A stretch of 64,000 bases of DNA from Bacteriovorax sp. (GTDB lineage Bacteria; Bdellovibrionota; Bacteriovoracia; Bacteriovoracales; Bacteriovoracaceae). The position numbers were made by a program, and so were the translations under genes. Location: assembly GCA_014378525.1 (NCBI GenBank), contig JACMNL010000108.1, positions 1 to 64,000 on the forward strand, written 5' to 3'. Positions within the stretch are counted from its first letter, which is position 1. Every line of letters starts with the position of its first letter. Below the pieces are notes generated by a model, which worked only from the letters and a program-made list of their open reading frames with translations, was not told the origin of the DNA and searched no databases. This document shows positions 38,419-48,061 of the stretch, piece after piece.

Positions 38419-38864
38419 ACATGCACCTCTAAATTTTTTGACTTGTTGAACTCAGTACCTTGAAGGAGTTCAGCGAGAGTTAAGTTTTCAAGAAAAGAAT
38501 TAAGTTTGCGGTTCAGGTTTTCGACGGGAGTAGAGATGTTACACGTTCCCATCAGTTCGCAAGTTCCTTTGTGATTAGAACAGACGCGACCGATTTCCTC
38601 GCGGCCTTCTATCATCTGAACCAGTTCCATATAAGTAATTGCAGATAAAGATTTGTTAAGCGAGTAGCCGCCTTTTATTCCTTTAACTGAATTTAAAATA
38701 TCGTGGTTGTTCATCACCTGCATGACTTTAGCTGTTGTATCGAAAGGCGTGTGAAAGGCATCGCAGATCTCTCGAGCTGAAACCAGAGGAGTTGAATCGT
38801 TTTTGTCGGCCATGAACTTCAGGGCCATCAGGGCGTATTCGACTTTTTTATTGATCTTTAACAT
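38415..38864 (-). CDS. Rrf2 family regulator (IscR/SufR-like) with three cysteines
   Basis: [15 protein letters not shown]...[55 protein letters not shown]. Confidence 0.9.
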   Translation of the reverse strand: MLKINKKVEYALMALKFMADKNDSTPLVSAREICDAFHTPFDTTAKVMQVMNNHDILNSVKGIKGGYSLNKSLSAITYMELVQMIEGREEIGRVCSNHKGTCELMGTCNISTPVENLNRKLNSFLENLTLAELLQGTEFNKSKNLEVHV

Positions 38865-38912
38865 AGGAGGTTTTCCTGTTATTTTTCCACTTCTTAACTA
38901 ATTATGGCGTGA

Positions 38913-38930
38913 GCGTATCCTAAAATACGC
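38913..38930. promoter_or_regulatory. Candidate operator for the suf operon
   Basis: Perfect inverted repeat GCGTAT-cctaaa-ATACGC within about 70 bp of the Rrf2 start. Confidence 0.45.
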
Positions 38931-39054
38931 CAAAAAGAAACCTACTTCGCGTTTGTCTCAGTGAAAATCATGTTTTATCCTAACGAAATGCTCCAGAAAA
39001 CCGATAATTTTGCAGTAACAATATTGTTCCCGAGTGACTGACAAGAAAATAAAG

Positions 39055-40854
39055 ATGAATGCAAAGTTTAAATATTTAGTAACCGTTCTCATTGCTGTTC
39101 TATCGATGAATGCGTTTGCTGAGTGCCCGCAGTTTGAAACGGCCCTTGAAGCAGCAATGCGAAGAGTACTGACAAGAGAGTCTTCAAAAGATTCGGCGAA
39201 AGATGCCGCAAAAAAAGAAACTCCGACTCTCACTTCAAAAGAAACAAATGATCAGGCAGCCTCTATACGATGGGGAAGTCCGAGTGCTGAAAAATTTAAA
39301 GTTAAGTACAAAGCTGAATCGACGACGGATTTCAACAACAGAACTTTTGTGACGTTGATGGAAACTGATAAAAAATTAAAACCAAAGGTTATGTACTTTG
39401 ATGTGGAAAATGCTGTTCAGAAAAAACTGAACGACTCCCTCATTGGGGATAAAGCGATGGTGGATGCCATCAACAATGCATTCATGGATAAATTCATGGC
39501 AAACCTGAAAGAGTTTCCTGAACTTTCAAAAGCTATCGAAGGGCGTTACAAAGATTATAAATCCATTAGACTGCGAGTGAAAATTACAGACAGTGGAAAC
39601 AATGCCGAAGTCGAATCGATGCTGAATGCTGTTTATCAAAAAACCAACCGCGAGTTTGTGGCAGAGTTTGAAAAAGAAGGTCTGACGAAACTTCTTCCTC
39701 CGAGAACGGATGAAGTTCCTGATGTGAGTACATGGTTTTTAGCTGGTTCCGGTGAAACTCCACTGGAGGCCAATATGGCGGCACGTGCAGCGAGAAAGGC
39801 CGGTTATAAAATGGGAAGTTCGAGATCGGTGAATTTCGAAGAACAGATTGAAAACATGCATGCTGATGTGAAAGATATTGAATCCATCAGGGCAAAACTC
39901 GCTCTGGATAAGGATCTTTTTAAGAGTGGAATTATGCAGGCGTCTTCCGATGGTGCCGTCATTCCAACCAAGGATATGATCGGGATTTTGAGAAAAATTA
40001 AACCATCGGATTGCGAAAATTCCGCCGAGTATTCTGCAAAAATAAGGGCCAAAGTAAAAACTATTTTTAATACAGATATCTCTGATGCCCATATTGAGCA
40101 GCTGACAAACTACTTTCAGAAAGTCGATTCACTTTCACCACCATTATTTCAGCGTGAACGTGTATTGATTAATTTAGCAGAAGCAAAGGGCGGAATTGTT
40201 TCTGTAGATTTCACTGGTGTCGGTGTAGATAATGCTTATGAACAAATGAGAGCACTTTCAACGGTCAATTACTCTCAGGGTGATAAAGCGAAAGTTTTAA
40301 AAGATGCTTTTACGAAAATTCAAAATAATGTTGATGAAGTGACAACAGATATGAATAAAGCAAAAAGAACATTCACTGTTGCGACAACTGACGAGGCCAA
40401 TCCAAGTCTTAAACCGAAATTTTCCGGAGATGACGGGATTCTTATGCCAAAACTTAACTGGGGACAGACGCAGAAAGTAGACCTGGTAAAAAAACTGGCA
40501 CAAACAACTGATCCATCTAAATACCGCGTGACCTTTGTGAAGACGGAGTTCAATTCAGGAGCTATACTACCTGAAGCGGAACGCTCACAAAGAGTCGTTC
40601 GCGCAGAAACAATTGAAAAATTAGTCAGAGAGTCGGTAGTCGGAGCAGGAGCAAAAAAAATCTCCAGCGAAAAATCGAAAAAAATGATTTTTGCTGTTGA
40701 TTATTCACCCGATGCCAAAGGCGGAACTTTTAATCTTATCATTGGTGGAGTGAAACCTACTGATGATGAAAGAAAAGTTATTACGGAAGCCTTTAAGCGC
40801 GCGCTTTCCATTAAAGATGAGGAAAGGCTGGGACACCTGATTGAAGCAAATTAA
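39055..40854 (+). CDS. Secreted protein of unknown function, about 600 aa
   Basis: Signal peptide MNAKFKYLVTVLIAVLSMNAFA; no recognised domain. Track start 39034 is GTG. Confidence 0.75.
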   Translation: MNAKFKYLVTVLIAVLSMNAFAECPQFETALEAAMRRVLTRESSKDSAKDAAKKETPTLTSKETNDQAASIRWGSPSAEKFKVKYKAESTTDFNNRTFVTLMETDKKLKPKVMYFDVENAVQKKLNDSLIGDKAMVDAINNAFMDKFMANLKEFPELSKAIEGRYKDYKSIRLRVKITDSGNNAEVESMLNAVYQKTNREFVAEFEKEGLTKLLPPRTDEVPDVSTWFLAGSGETPLEANMAARAARKAGYKMGSSRSVNFEEQIENMHADVKDIESIRAKLALDKDLFKSGIMQASSDGAVIPTKDMIGILRKIKPSDCENSAEYSAKIRAKVKTIFNTDISDAHIEQLTNYFQKVDSLSPPLFQRERVLINLAEAKGGIVSVDFTGVGVDNAYEQMRALSTVNYSQGDKAKVLKDAFTKIQNNVDEVTTDMNKAKRTFTVATTDEANPSLKPKFSGDDGILMPKLNWGQTQKVDLVKKLAQTTDPSKYRVTFVKTEFNSGAILPEAERSQRVVRAETIEKLVRESVVGAGAKKISSEKSKKMIFAVDYSPDAKGGTFNLIIGGVKPTDDERKVITEAFKRALSIKDEERLGHLIEAN

Positions 40855-40866
40855 TTAGGATAAAAA

Positions 40867-41769
40867 ATGTTTGTAGTTGGCGAACTTCGCGATAAAAAAA
40901 TGATCGATTTAATGAAAGAAGAACTGCACTCCATGGGAGTAGCGGCTTCCGTTCATCACGTCGAAAAAGATGATATGTATTTTCTAACAGTGGAAAATGC
41001 AGAAGAACTTCCAAAGGCGCAGGATTATTTCCGCGTGAAAATGGGGTTTAGAAAAAAAATAGAAGTGGATGAGGAGTGGGTGAAGATTAAAACTCTTCCT
41101 CGTGGCCCGGTCACTTATGCTATCACTGTTGCTTGCGTAATTCTCTATGCACTTTCATACACTGATATGGGAAAACATCTGCAGTCAGTGATGTTCATGG
41201 GAAGTCCTGAAACCGGCTTTCTCTATGAAGTCACTCACGGACAAATCTGGCGCCTCATTACTCCGATTTTTATTCACCTGAGCATCCTGCATATTCTATT
41301 TAACATGCTTTGGTTTAAAGACCTGGGTTACATCATTGAAAACCGATTTGGAAAAAATGACCTGCTGATTTTGATGGCCGTGAGTGGAGTCGTCTCAAAC
41401 TTGCTTCAATACTGCGTGAGTGGTCCCGAGTTCGGTGGAATGTCAGGCGTGCTCTACGGCATGCTGGGATTTGTGTGGGTGTTTAAAAAAATTCACCACG
41501 ATTTTGAATACTCTCTGCCGGCCAGAGACATCACCATTATGATAGGCTGGCTTCTGGTATGTATGACGGGATTTTTAGGTCCCATTGCCAATGCAGCTCA
41601 CGCTGGAGGGCTCTTTGTAGGAATGCTTTATGCAATCTATAAAGCACCGGAAAGCTGGAGCAGATTACACACCAAATATTTTTCTCTCGCCTTCCTATTT
41701 TTAGCTTTAACAATCGGCATTGAAGGTTTAAAACTGGGCGGAAGATATTTTGTACTATTATGGCTCTAG
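40867..41769 (+). CDS. Rhomboid family intramembrane serine protease (GlpG-like)
   Basis: HLSILHILFNMLWFKDLG; GGMSGVLYGMLGF; NAAHAGGLFVGML. Confidence 0.9.
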   Translation: MFVVGELRDKKMIDLMKEELHSMGVAASVHHVEKDDMYFLTVENAEELPKAQDYFRVKMGFRKKIEVDEEWVKIKTLPRGPVTYAITVACVILYALSYTDMGKHLQSVMFMGSPETGFLYEVTHGQIWRLITPIFIHLSILHILFNMLWFKDLGYIIENRFGKNDLLILMAVSGVVSNLLQYCVSGPEFGGMSGVLYGMLGFVWVFKKIHHDFEYSLPARDITIMIGWLLVCMTGFLGPIANAAHAGGLFVGMLYAIYKAPESWSRLHTKYFSLAFLFLALTIGIEGLKLGGRYFVLLWL

Positions 41770-41784
41770 CCAGAGGAATTGATC

Positions 41785-42030
41785 ATGTCAGTAGAAGCAC
41801 GAGTAAAAGAATTAAAAGCAAGCTTTGCGGAAAAAACTCCAAAGCAAATGAGAACGATCAGAAACAGTTTAAACAACCGTATTAAGTCGTTTGAGGACGA
41901 AGCCTTCGGAAAATCACTTCCCAAAGTTTCTGCTTCACATATGTTTTTTGAAATGGAATTAAAAGAATTGAAAGACCTTCGCGAATTCGCGATGAAAAAA
42001 ATTAGATCAGACGAGAAAGCAGAAAAGTAA
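41785..42030 (+). CDS. Small conserved-looking hypothetical protein
   Basis: Coding-like, charged 81 aa, tightly packed between rhomboid and secreted-protein genes. Confidence 0.6.
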   Translation: MSVEARVKELKASFAEKTPKQMRTIRNSLNNRIKSFEDEAFGKSLPKVSASHMFFEMELKELKDLREFAMKKIRSDEKAEK

Positions 42031-42041
42031 CGAGATAAATA

Positions 42042-42380
42042 ATGAGAGTGATATTTTTTTTAATGTCAGTTCTGATCAGCTTTCATGCTTACGGGCAGGA
42101 AGATGCAGAACTGACACATAAGAAAGCAAATTATCCCATCAACGATTATTACAAGGCCGGAAACTTTTTAATCTATAACTGCGAAAATGATTATTACGTA
42201 TGTGTGGATGAAGATGCCTTCAAACTTTGCGGTGATAAAAGAAAGGAAGCGATCGATAAAAAATTAAAATACTATCCGTGTGCTCCTCTGAATAAATTCC
42301 CGACTAAAGCAAAATGTGGTGAAAAAAATTACGAAGTGATTGAGTCACTGGCCAAAAAAAGATTTTGTTACCCGAAATAA
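42042..42380 (+). CDS. Small secreted Cys-containing hypothetical protein
   Basis: Signal peptide MRVIFFLMSVLISFHAYG; mature part has several Cys. Confidence 0.65.
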   Translation: MRVIFFLMSVLISFHAYGQEDAELTHKKANYPINDYYKAGNFLIYNCENDYYVCVDEDAFKLCGDKRKEAIDKKLKYYPCAPLNKFPTKAKCGEKNYEVIESLAKKRFCYPK

Positions 42381-43135
42381 AAGAAATGTTTTAGCTCCAT
42401 ATCTTCCGGTGAGTTTTCGCCGTGATCTCCCATTCCATTTTTTAGATCTACATGTCCTCCGTGATCAGGAGTAAAGCAAACGACATAGTCTTTTTGCCAT
42501 GATTTTTCTGCCTGTCTAAGCAACATCTTCCATGAGTCTGTATGATGCTCAAGCGCTTTCATGGCAAGCTCAGAGAAGAGGCCTGTATCGTGAAGAAGGT
42601 CATCATACTCCTGGTGATAAACGACGATCACATCATGTTCGTTTTTTTCCAGTAATTCGAAAGTTTTTGCAGTCACTAACGGATCATAGTCCATTGAAAA
42701 ATAATCCAGTTCCCGTTCTTTGAATAAAAGATCGATGCTGGAATTTTTTACTGCTACGATTGCTACTTTTTTTCCTGCCCTCAATAGAGCATCAAATAAA
42801 GTGTCACATTTTAGAATTGGTTTTGCGTATTTTATTATTCCGTGTTCCTGAGGCGCTCCACCGGTAAATAAACTGGCAAAACAAACGGGAGTAACGGGTG
42901 GGAAGACAGAAAGAAGATCTACTTCATGAGTGCTGTGCTTGCTCATTTCCTGGTGCAGTTCTGGATATTTTTTAAAGGCATGTGTACCGAAAGCATCCGG
43001 ACAATAGATGAGTGCCTTTTTTATGACTCCATTTTTATTTTTTAAATCGAGGTAGGAATTTTGATTTGCCAGCTCGGGAGCAGTAATTCCCATTAACTCA
43101 CAAAGTGCAGGTGTAAAAGATCTTAGATCATTCAT
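42368..43135 (-). CDS. Alkaline phosphatase/nucleotide pyrophosphatase superfamily (type I phosphodiesterase-like) protein
   Basis: PPVTPVCFASLFTGGAPQEHGI; FTPDHGGHVDLKNGMGDHGEN metal-binding region. Confidence 0.75.
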   Translation of the reverse strand: MNDLRSFTPALCELMGITAPELANQNSYLDLKNKNGVIKKALIYCPDAFGTHAFKKYPELHQEMSKHSTHEVDLLSVFPPVTPVCFASLFTGGAPQEHGIIKYAKPILKCDTLFDALLRAGKKVAIVAVKNSSIDLLFKERELDYFSMDYDPLVTAKTFELLEKNEHDVIVVYHQEYDDLLHDTGLFSELAMKALEHHTDSWKMLLRQAEKSWQKDYVVCFTPDHGGHVDLKNGMGDHGENSPEDMELKHFFYFG

Positions 43136-43143
43136 ATTTTTAA

Positions 43144-43635
43144 TTAGATATTTTTGTACATTAAAACGTGTGCGCCAATGCCCGGTATATCAAAAACATT
43201 TTCATCGAATTTATGGAATCCAACTTTTTCATAATATCCCACAGCAGTTGTGCGGGCATTACACCAAAGAAGTGTGCAGAAGTTTTGCTTGATAATAGGG
43301 AAGGCCATATTGAGAAGTTCTGAGCTTAAGCCGCGTCCCTGGAATTCAGGAAGGGTGGCCATACCGCGCAGCTGGTACTGATGCTGGTCTTTAAAAAGTG
43401 TATTGCGTTCATAAAAAAATGAAGCGACAGAAACGAGTTTAGAATCTTCAAAAGCGCCCAGGTGAAAAGAAACATCGTCATCGTCATCGGATTCGAATTT
43501 TACTTTTTTTGGATCGTGATCAGGTATCAGAACTTGTTGTCTGATCGGGTACGTGTCCGAGGCATTTAATCTTAAAACTTTCATTAAAATTTTATAATAT
43601 GCTTTATTAACGTTGTCATTTTTTGTTTTGTTCAA
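43144..43635 (-). CDS. GNAT family N-acetyltransferase
   Basis: YQLRGMATLPEFQGRGLSSELLNMA acetyl-CoA motif A. Confidence 0.85.
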   Translation of the reverse strand: MNKTKNDNVNKAYYKILMKVLRLNASDTYPIRQQVLIPDHDPKKVKFESDDDDDVSFHLGAFEDSKLVSVASFFYERNTLFKDQHQYQLRGMATLPEFQGRGLSSELLNMAFPIIKQNFCTLLWCNARTTAVGYYEKVGFHKFDENVFDIPGIGAHVLMYKNI

Positions 43636-44216
43636 TGACTTAGCGTGGAAGAAATCCTAAACAGTTTTTCCATAGAAAGTCTTGCAAGTGTCTGCGAAAA
43701 AAACTCGAAAATTAAATCAGGAAATCCTGTTGTTGGGCCACTCCATGCAGCAGTTGAATAAAACAGGCAACGATTTTTGGTATTTATGGCGTAGATTGTG
43801 CCCTTTAACTCCTTCAAAATTCCCTGCTCGAAAACGAAGGGATACTGCCCTTCTTTTGTAATTCGCGGAAGCTTGAATATTAAGCGCATATCATAGGGAA
43901 GAAGCGCATGTTTCAACTGAAAATTTAACACTTCAGTTTTCTCGTCATAAGTAGACTCTTTGACGAAATCGAGAAGTTTTGAATAGCTTTCGTACAGAGA
44001 GAGAGTTTTTAAGGCATAAGCACAGCTTTTTTCGTGTAATCCTGCGATTGAGAAATTCAGCTCCTGGATTTTTTTATCTCCAATAGTTGAACTTTTTACA
44101 TGAGATTCGGAGAATATTTCGCCCTCCAAAATTTTTTCTTTTAATTTTTTTTTATATGGCAAAACGTTAAGATTTATATCCTCCGCACATAGGGAAAGTG
44201 AGACGATTAACGTCAA
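43632..44216 (-). CDS. Hypothetical protein
   Basis: ORF overlaps the downstream GNAT gene by 4 nt; possible N-terminal signal. Confidence 0.6.
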   Translation of the reverse strand: MTLIVSLSLCAEDINLNVLPYKKKLKEKILEGEIFSESHVKSSTIGDKKIQELNFSIAGLHEKSCAYALKTLSLYESYSKLLDFVKESTYDEKTEVLNFQLKHALLPYDMRLIFKLPRITKEGQYPFVFEQGILKELKGTIYAINTKNRCLFYSTAAWSGPTTGFPDLIFEFFSQTLARLSMEKLFRISSTLSH

Positions 44217-44343
44217 GATAGGAGCGGTGCAATAACTTAATTTTTTTATGCGCTGTACCTTTTTAAGACCTTGTTGGGTCTTTAACCTAGTCGAGATTAG
44301 TGACTATTATTTCCCAATATTTAGATAATGAAAAGGATGCATA

Positions 44344-46494
44344 ATGAGTAGTGTAGGCCCAGTTGTCAGAAAAGGCAGCACCAAAGACGCTTTGATCGAA
44401 AGTAAAGATCAACGCTGGCACGTTAGAAATCGTGTCACGCTGGTTTTTGGAAGTAACGACGTAGAAGACCTAGAAGCCTATATTTATAAGCCTAATGGGA
44501 TTGAATTCAAAACCATTAAGTTTCACCAGGCAAAATCAAAGGCCGTTGAAGAGATTTTAGATAACAGTATCGACGAGTATTATCGCGGTCACGTTACTGA
44601 AATTCACACCAAACTTTCAGAAGATAAAAAGACGGTCACAATCACGGATAACGGGATTGGATTTCCAGTCGATAAAGTCGCACAGGTTTACACAGAATTC
44701 AGAACAGGATCAAAGTTTAAAGACGAAGAAACTGATGAGAAGGGATTTTTATTTCGTACACTGGGACAAAACGGTCTTGGTGCCGCAGCAACTTGTCTTA
44801 CATCAGACATTTTTGTAGCGACAGTTAAGCACTATAACTCGAAGATGGAACAAACTTATGAGTTCATCAACGGGGCACTTACTACTAAAAAAACAAAACC
44901 GAAGCCTTTCAAAGGCGCTTCAGGTGTAAGTGTTACGCTTACACTTTCGAAAGAAGTTTATAAAAACAACGAAATTTCTGAGGATTTACTCAGAAAACGT
45001 ATCATCGATCTGGCGTACAATAACCCGGGATTAACGTTCTATTTTAACGGTGAAAAATATCACTTTAAAAAAGGACTTTTTGAGTTAGCTCAAAGAATTG
45101 ACCCGAATAGTGCACAAATTATCGGTGAAGATGTCTACATTTACGAAACAGAAAACGCGAAAGGGAAAAAAGTGAAAGGGAAAATCGATTTCCACTTATC
45201 ACTGACTCTTGACCAGCGCTCGGAAGAGCGTGAAAAGTTCATTTCTTTTGTGAATAGTACACCTACTTTTGACGGTGGATTCCACCACGATAGAGTAAAG
45301 AGAATTTTCATTAACACTGTTAAGGAAAAGATCGAGCGCGCAGCTAAAAAAGAAAAAATTTCTGTCGTTGATAACGATGTTCTGACGGGAATCACTTTCG
45401 TCATGGGCATCACTATGCCGAATCCGCGTTTTGAATCACAGACAAAAAGAAAGCTCGTCCGTGACTTGAACCTTGAAAAAGGAATCGAGCATTTCATGGC
45501 CGACAATATCGAGAAATTCCTTCGTAAAAATAAGGAATACCTGGAACTGGTTGTTGAGCGTGCAAAATCGCGCCATAGATTCCAGGAGCTGAAAGATGCT
45601 TCTCTAAAAGGTAAAAAAGCAAAAAGAATGAGAGTTGAAAAACTTCTCGATGCCAATGAAAGAAAAGACAGAAATCTTTGTACACTTTTCATCTGTGAAG
45701 GGGACTCTGCTATCGGCGGACTTCGTTCAGCTAGAAATAAATTGTACCAGGGTGGTATTGCGCTTAAAGGGAAACCGATGAACGTCATGCAGGCTTCAAT
45801 CAACGATGTATTAAACAATCAGGAGTTCATGGATATCATGTCTTCGATTGGACTTACTATCGGAGTCAAAGCAGTTGTCGATGATCTTCGTTATTCGAAA
45901 ATCGTTTTCCTCGCTGACTCGGACGTGGATGGTGGTCACATCAACACGCTTTTAGTTAACTTTTTCTTCACATTCTGGCCGGAAATGTTCGAGCAAAGAG
46001 CGATTCAATTCGCGAAAGCTCCGCTTTTTGAAGTAATCACTGATAAAGAAACTCTGTTCGTTGAAAGCGAAGAGCAGTTAGAAAAACTTAAAAAATCTAC
46101 AGTTAAGATTAAAGAAATCCAGAGAAACAAGGGTCTCGGAGAGATGTCTCCGGAAGCTTTCAAGCACACGCTTAACCGTGAAGAGTTCACGATTATCCAG
46201 GTTGAAGACATGTCTTCAGCAAAAAACACGCTTGATATCTGTTTTGGAAAAGATACAAATTTAAGAAAAGAACTTTTACTTGATACAGAATCGACAGGGA
46301 TTACTGCGAGTGATTTGAATGAACCGAAAAAAGGTGCGAAGGCAGGGAAATCTGCTGCATCTATGAAAGCTGCACAAACTAAAGGCGGTGGTTCAAAAGC
46401 TCCGGTAGTTAAAGCGACTGCGAAAGTTGCTAAGGCCACTGCAAAAGCTAAAGCTCCTGTTGTAAAAACGACTAAAAAAGCTAAAAAGAAATAA
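44344..46494 (+). CDS. Type IIA DNA topoisomerase ATPase/TOPRIM subunit (GyrB/ParE-like)
   Basis: EILDNSIDEYYRGH, ITDNGIGFPV, QNGLGAAATC, TOPRIM FICEGDSAIGGLRSARN and DSDVDGGHINTLL; Lys/Ala-rich C-terminal tail. Confidence 0.92.
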   Translation: MSSVGPVVRKGSTKDALIESKDQRWHVRNRVTLVFGSNDVEDLEAYIYKPNGIEFKTIKFHQAKSKAVEEILDNSIDEYYRGHVTEIHTKLSEDKKTVTITDNGIGFPVDKVAQVYTEFRTGSKFKDEETDEKGFLFRTLGQNGLGAAATCLTSDIFVATVKHYNSKMEQTYEFINGALTTKKTKPKPFKGASGVSVTLTLSKEVYKNNEISEDLLRKRIIDLAYNNPGLTFYFNGEKYHFKKGLFELAQRIDPNSAQIIGEDVYIYETENAKGKKVKGKIDFHLSLTLDQRSEEREKFISFVNSTPTFDGGFHHDRVKRIFINTVKEKIERAAKKEKISVVDNDVLTGITFVMGITMPNPRFESQTKRKLVRDLNLEKGIEHFMADNIEKFLRKNKEYLELVVERAKSRHRFQELKDASLKGKKAKRMRVEKLLDANERKDRNLCTLFICEGDSAIGGLRSARNKLYQGGIALKGKPMNVMQASINDVLNNQEFMDIMSSIGLTIGVKAVVDDLRYSKIVFLADSDVDGGHINTLLVNFFFTFWPEMFEQRAIQFAKAPLFEVITDKETLFVESEEQLEKLKKSTVKIKEIQRNKGLGEMSPEAFKHTLNREEFTIIQVEDMSSAKNTLDICFGKDTNLRKELLLDTESTGITASDLNEPKKGAKAGKSAASMKAAQTKGGGSKAPVVKATAKVAKATAKAKAPVVKTTKKAKKK

Positions 46495-46509
46495 TAAGGG
46501 ACCTGAATA

Positions 46510-47943
46510 ATGGAAGAAAGATACCTTCACTCACTTGAATCAGTTTCATTAACTGAAGTTGTAAAAGAAGAATATAGAAACTATCAGATCTACACTTTAA
46601 TGGATCGTGCGATTCCATATCTGCAGGATGGATTAAAACCAGGACAAAGAAGAATTCTTTTTACTCTGTGGAAAAATCAGTCGAAAGGATTGATGAAAGT
46701 TTCTTCGGCAACGGGATTAGTTTTAACTCTTCACCCTCACGGACCTGCTTCTGTTGAATCAGCTATCGTAAACATGGCTCAGGATTATACTTTCTCGAAC
46801 AACTATCCCCTTATCGATAAAAAAGGATATTTCGGAGAGAGAATGGAAACTGCTCCGGCAGCTTCTCGTTATATCGAATGTAAACTTGGAAAAGTAGCAG
46901 ACTATATTTTGTTCGACGACATGAACCAGGTTGATATGGTTCCAAACTACGATGAAAAAGTTATGGAGCCGGTTTGTCTTCTTCCAAAACTTCCGATCAT
47001 GTTAATGAACGGAGCTGAAGGTATCGGTACAGGATTTTCTTCTGTTATTCCTTCGTTTCACCACAGTGATTTGATTGCTTCAATCATTCAGTTCGTTGAA
47101 ACAGGTAAAGCTAAAAAATTAAAAAGTTATGTTCACACATACAAAAATAAAATTGAAGTAGATGAGAAGGGCCGTTTTGTTTTCTCTATGAAGTTCGAAG
47201 AAATTCATGGATCGATTTATATTACTGAACTTCCACGCGGGTACGATGCGACTAAGATCTATCGTTACTTAACAAAATTCCTTGATGAAGATTACATCAA
47301 AGACTTCGTGGACTCTTCTGTAAATAACGATATCATGATCGAACTTATTTTCAAAAAAGGTCAGCAGCCAAAACTTTCTGACGTCATTGAAAAAATGTCG
47401 AACTCTTCTACGTTAGTTCCAAACTACACATTGATTTCTGAACGTGGTGTTCGTATTTTCAATGCGCCTGAAGAAATTATTGAAATCTTCGGAGCGAAAA
47501 GACTGGAAGTTGTTAAGCGCCGTTATGAATTAATGGTAGAAGATTTAGAAAAGAAACTTCGTCAGAACAATGAGATCATCAGATTCATCAAAGAAAAAGA
47601 ATACGAAGTTGCGACAAAATCAACGAACAGAAAATCTTACGTTGAGTATCTTGATAAGAAAAAATTCACATTCGCCGAATATCTGGCCGACATGCCGATT
47701 TATCGTATGACCAAAGAGGAAGTTGAAAAACGTATGCTCATGGTGAAAGACGATACGAAGTCGATGGCCGATTACGATAAGATCGCGAAGTCAAAAAACC
47801 TGGTTGAAAAGAAGCTGATTGAAGAATTGCGTGAAGTTGATGAGAAATTAACTTCGTGGATGAAGTCAAAGGACGCTGAAAAGGCCAACTTACAGAAAAA
47901 AATTGAAAAAGAGACCATAAAAAAGAAAGTAAAACGCAAATAG
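46510..47943 (+). CDS. Type IIA DNA topoisomerase cleavage subunit (GyrA/ParC-like, short)
   Basis: YLQDGLKPGQRRILFTLW, active-site AASRYIECKL, LMNGAEGIGTGFSSVIPSFH; 477 aa, no C-terminal beta-pinwheel. Confidence 0.9.
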   Translation: MEERYLHSLESVSLTEVVKEEYRNYQIYTLMDRAIPYLQDGLKPGQRRILFTLWKNQSKGLMKVSSATGLVLTLHPHGPASVESAIVNMAQDYTFSNNYPLIDKKGYFGERMETAPAASRYIECKLGKVADYILFDDMNQVDMVPNYDEKVMEPVCLLPKLPIMLMNGAEGIGTGFSSVIPSFHHSDLIASIIQFVETGKAKKLKSYVHTYKNKIEVDEKGRFVFSMKFEEIHGSIYITELPRGYDATKIYRYLTKFLDEDYIKDFVDSSVNNDIMIELIFKKGQQPKLSDVIEKMSNSSTLVPNYTLISERGVRIFNAPEEIIEIFGAKRLEVVKRRYELMVEDLEKKLRQNNEIIRFIKEKEYEVATKSTNRKSYVEYLDKKKFTFAEYLADMPIYRMTKEEVEKRMLMVKDDTKSMADYDKIAKSKNLVEKKLIEELREVDEKLTSWMKSKDAEKANLQKKIEKETIKKKVKRK

Positions 47944-48061
47944 TTGAGCATCATGCTCTCTTAAATGTAATTGCTTGAATTTTTTTATAGATCAAAATGA
48001 CTTTCTAAGTTAACCTACTAATATATGGTTTAGGCGCGCTTTGTTTTCATGGAGGAAAGTA

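Noticed and set aside
44261-44281. Hairpin AAGACC-ttgttg-GGTCTTT as a terminator upstream of the topoisomerase operon.
   Set aside because: Only a 6-bp stem with a weak T-run; not strong enough to call.
45141-45818. Long antisense ORF (225 aa) opposite the topoisomerase B gene.
   Set aside because: Sequence is the complement of a clearly conserved coding region with no RBS or family motif; a by-product of codon bias. The same applies to most other antisense ORFs in the track.
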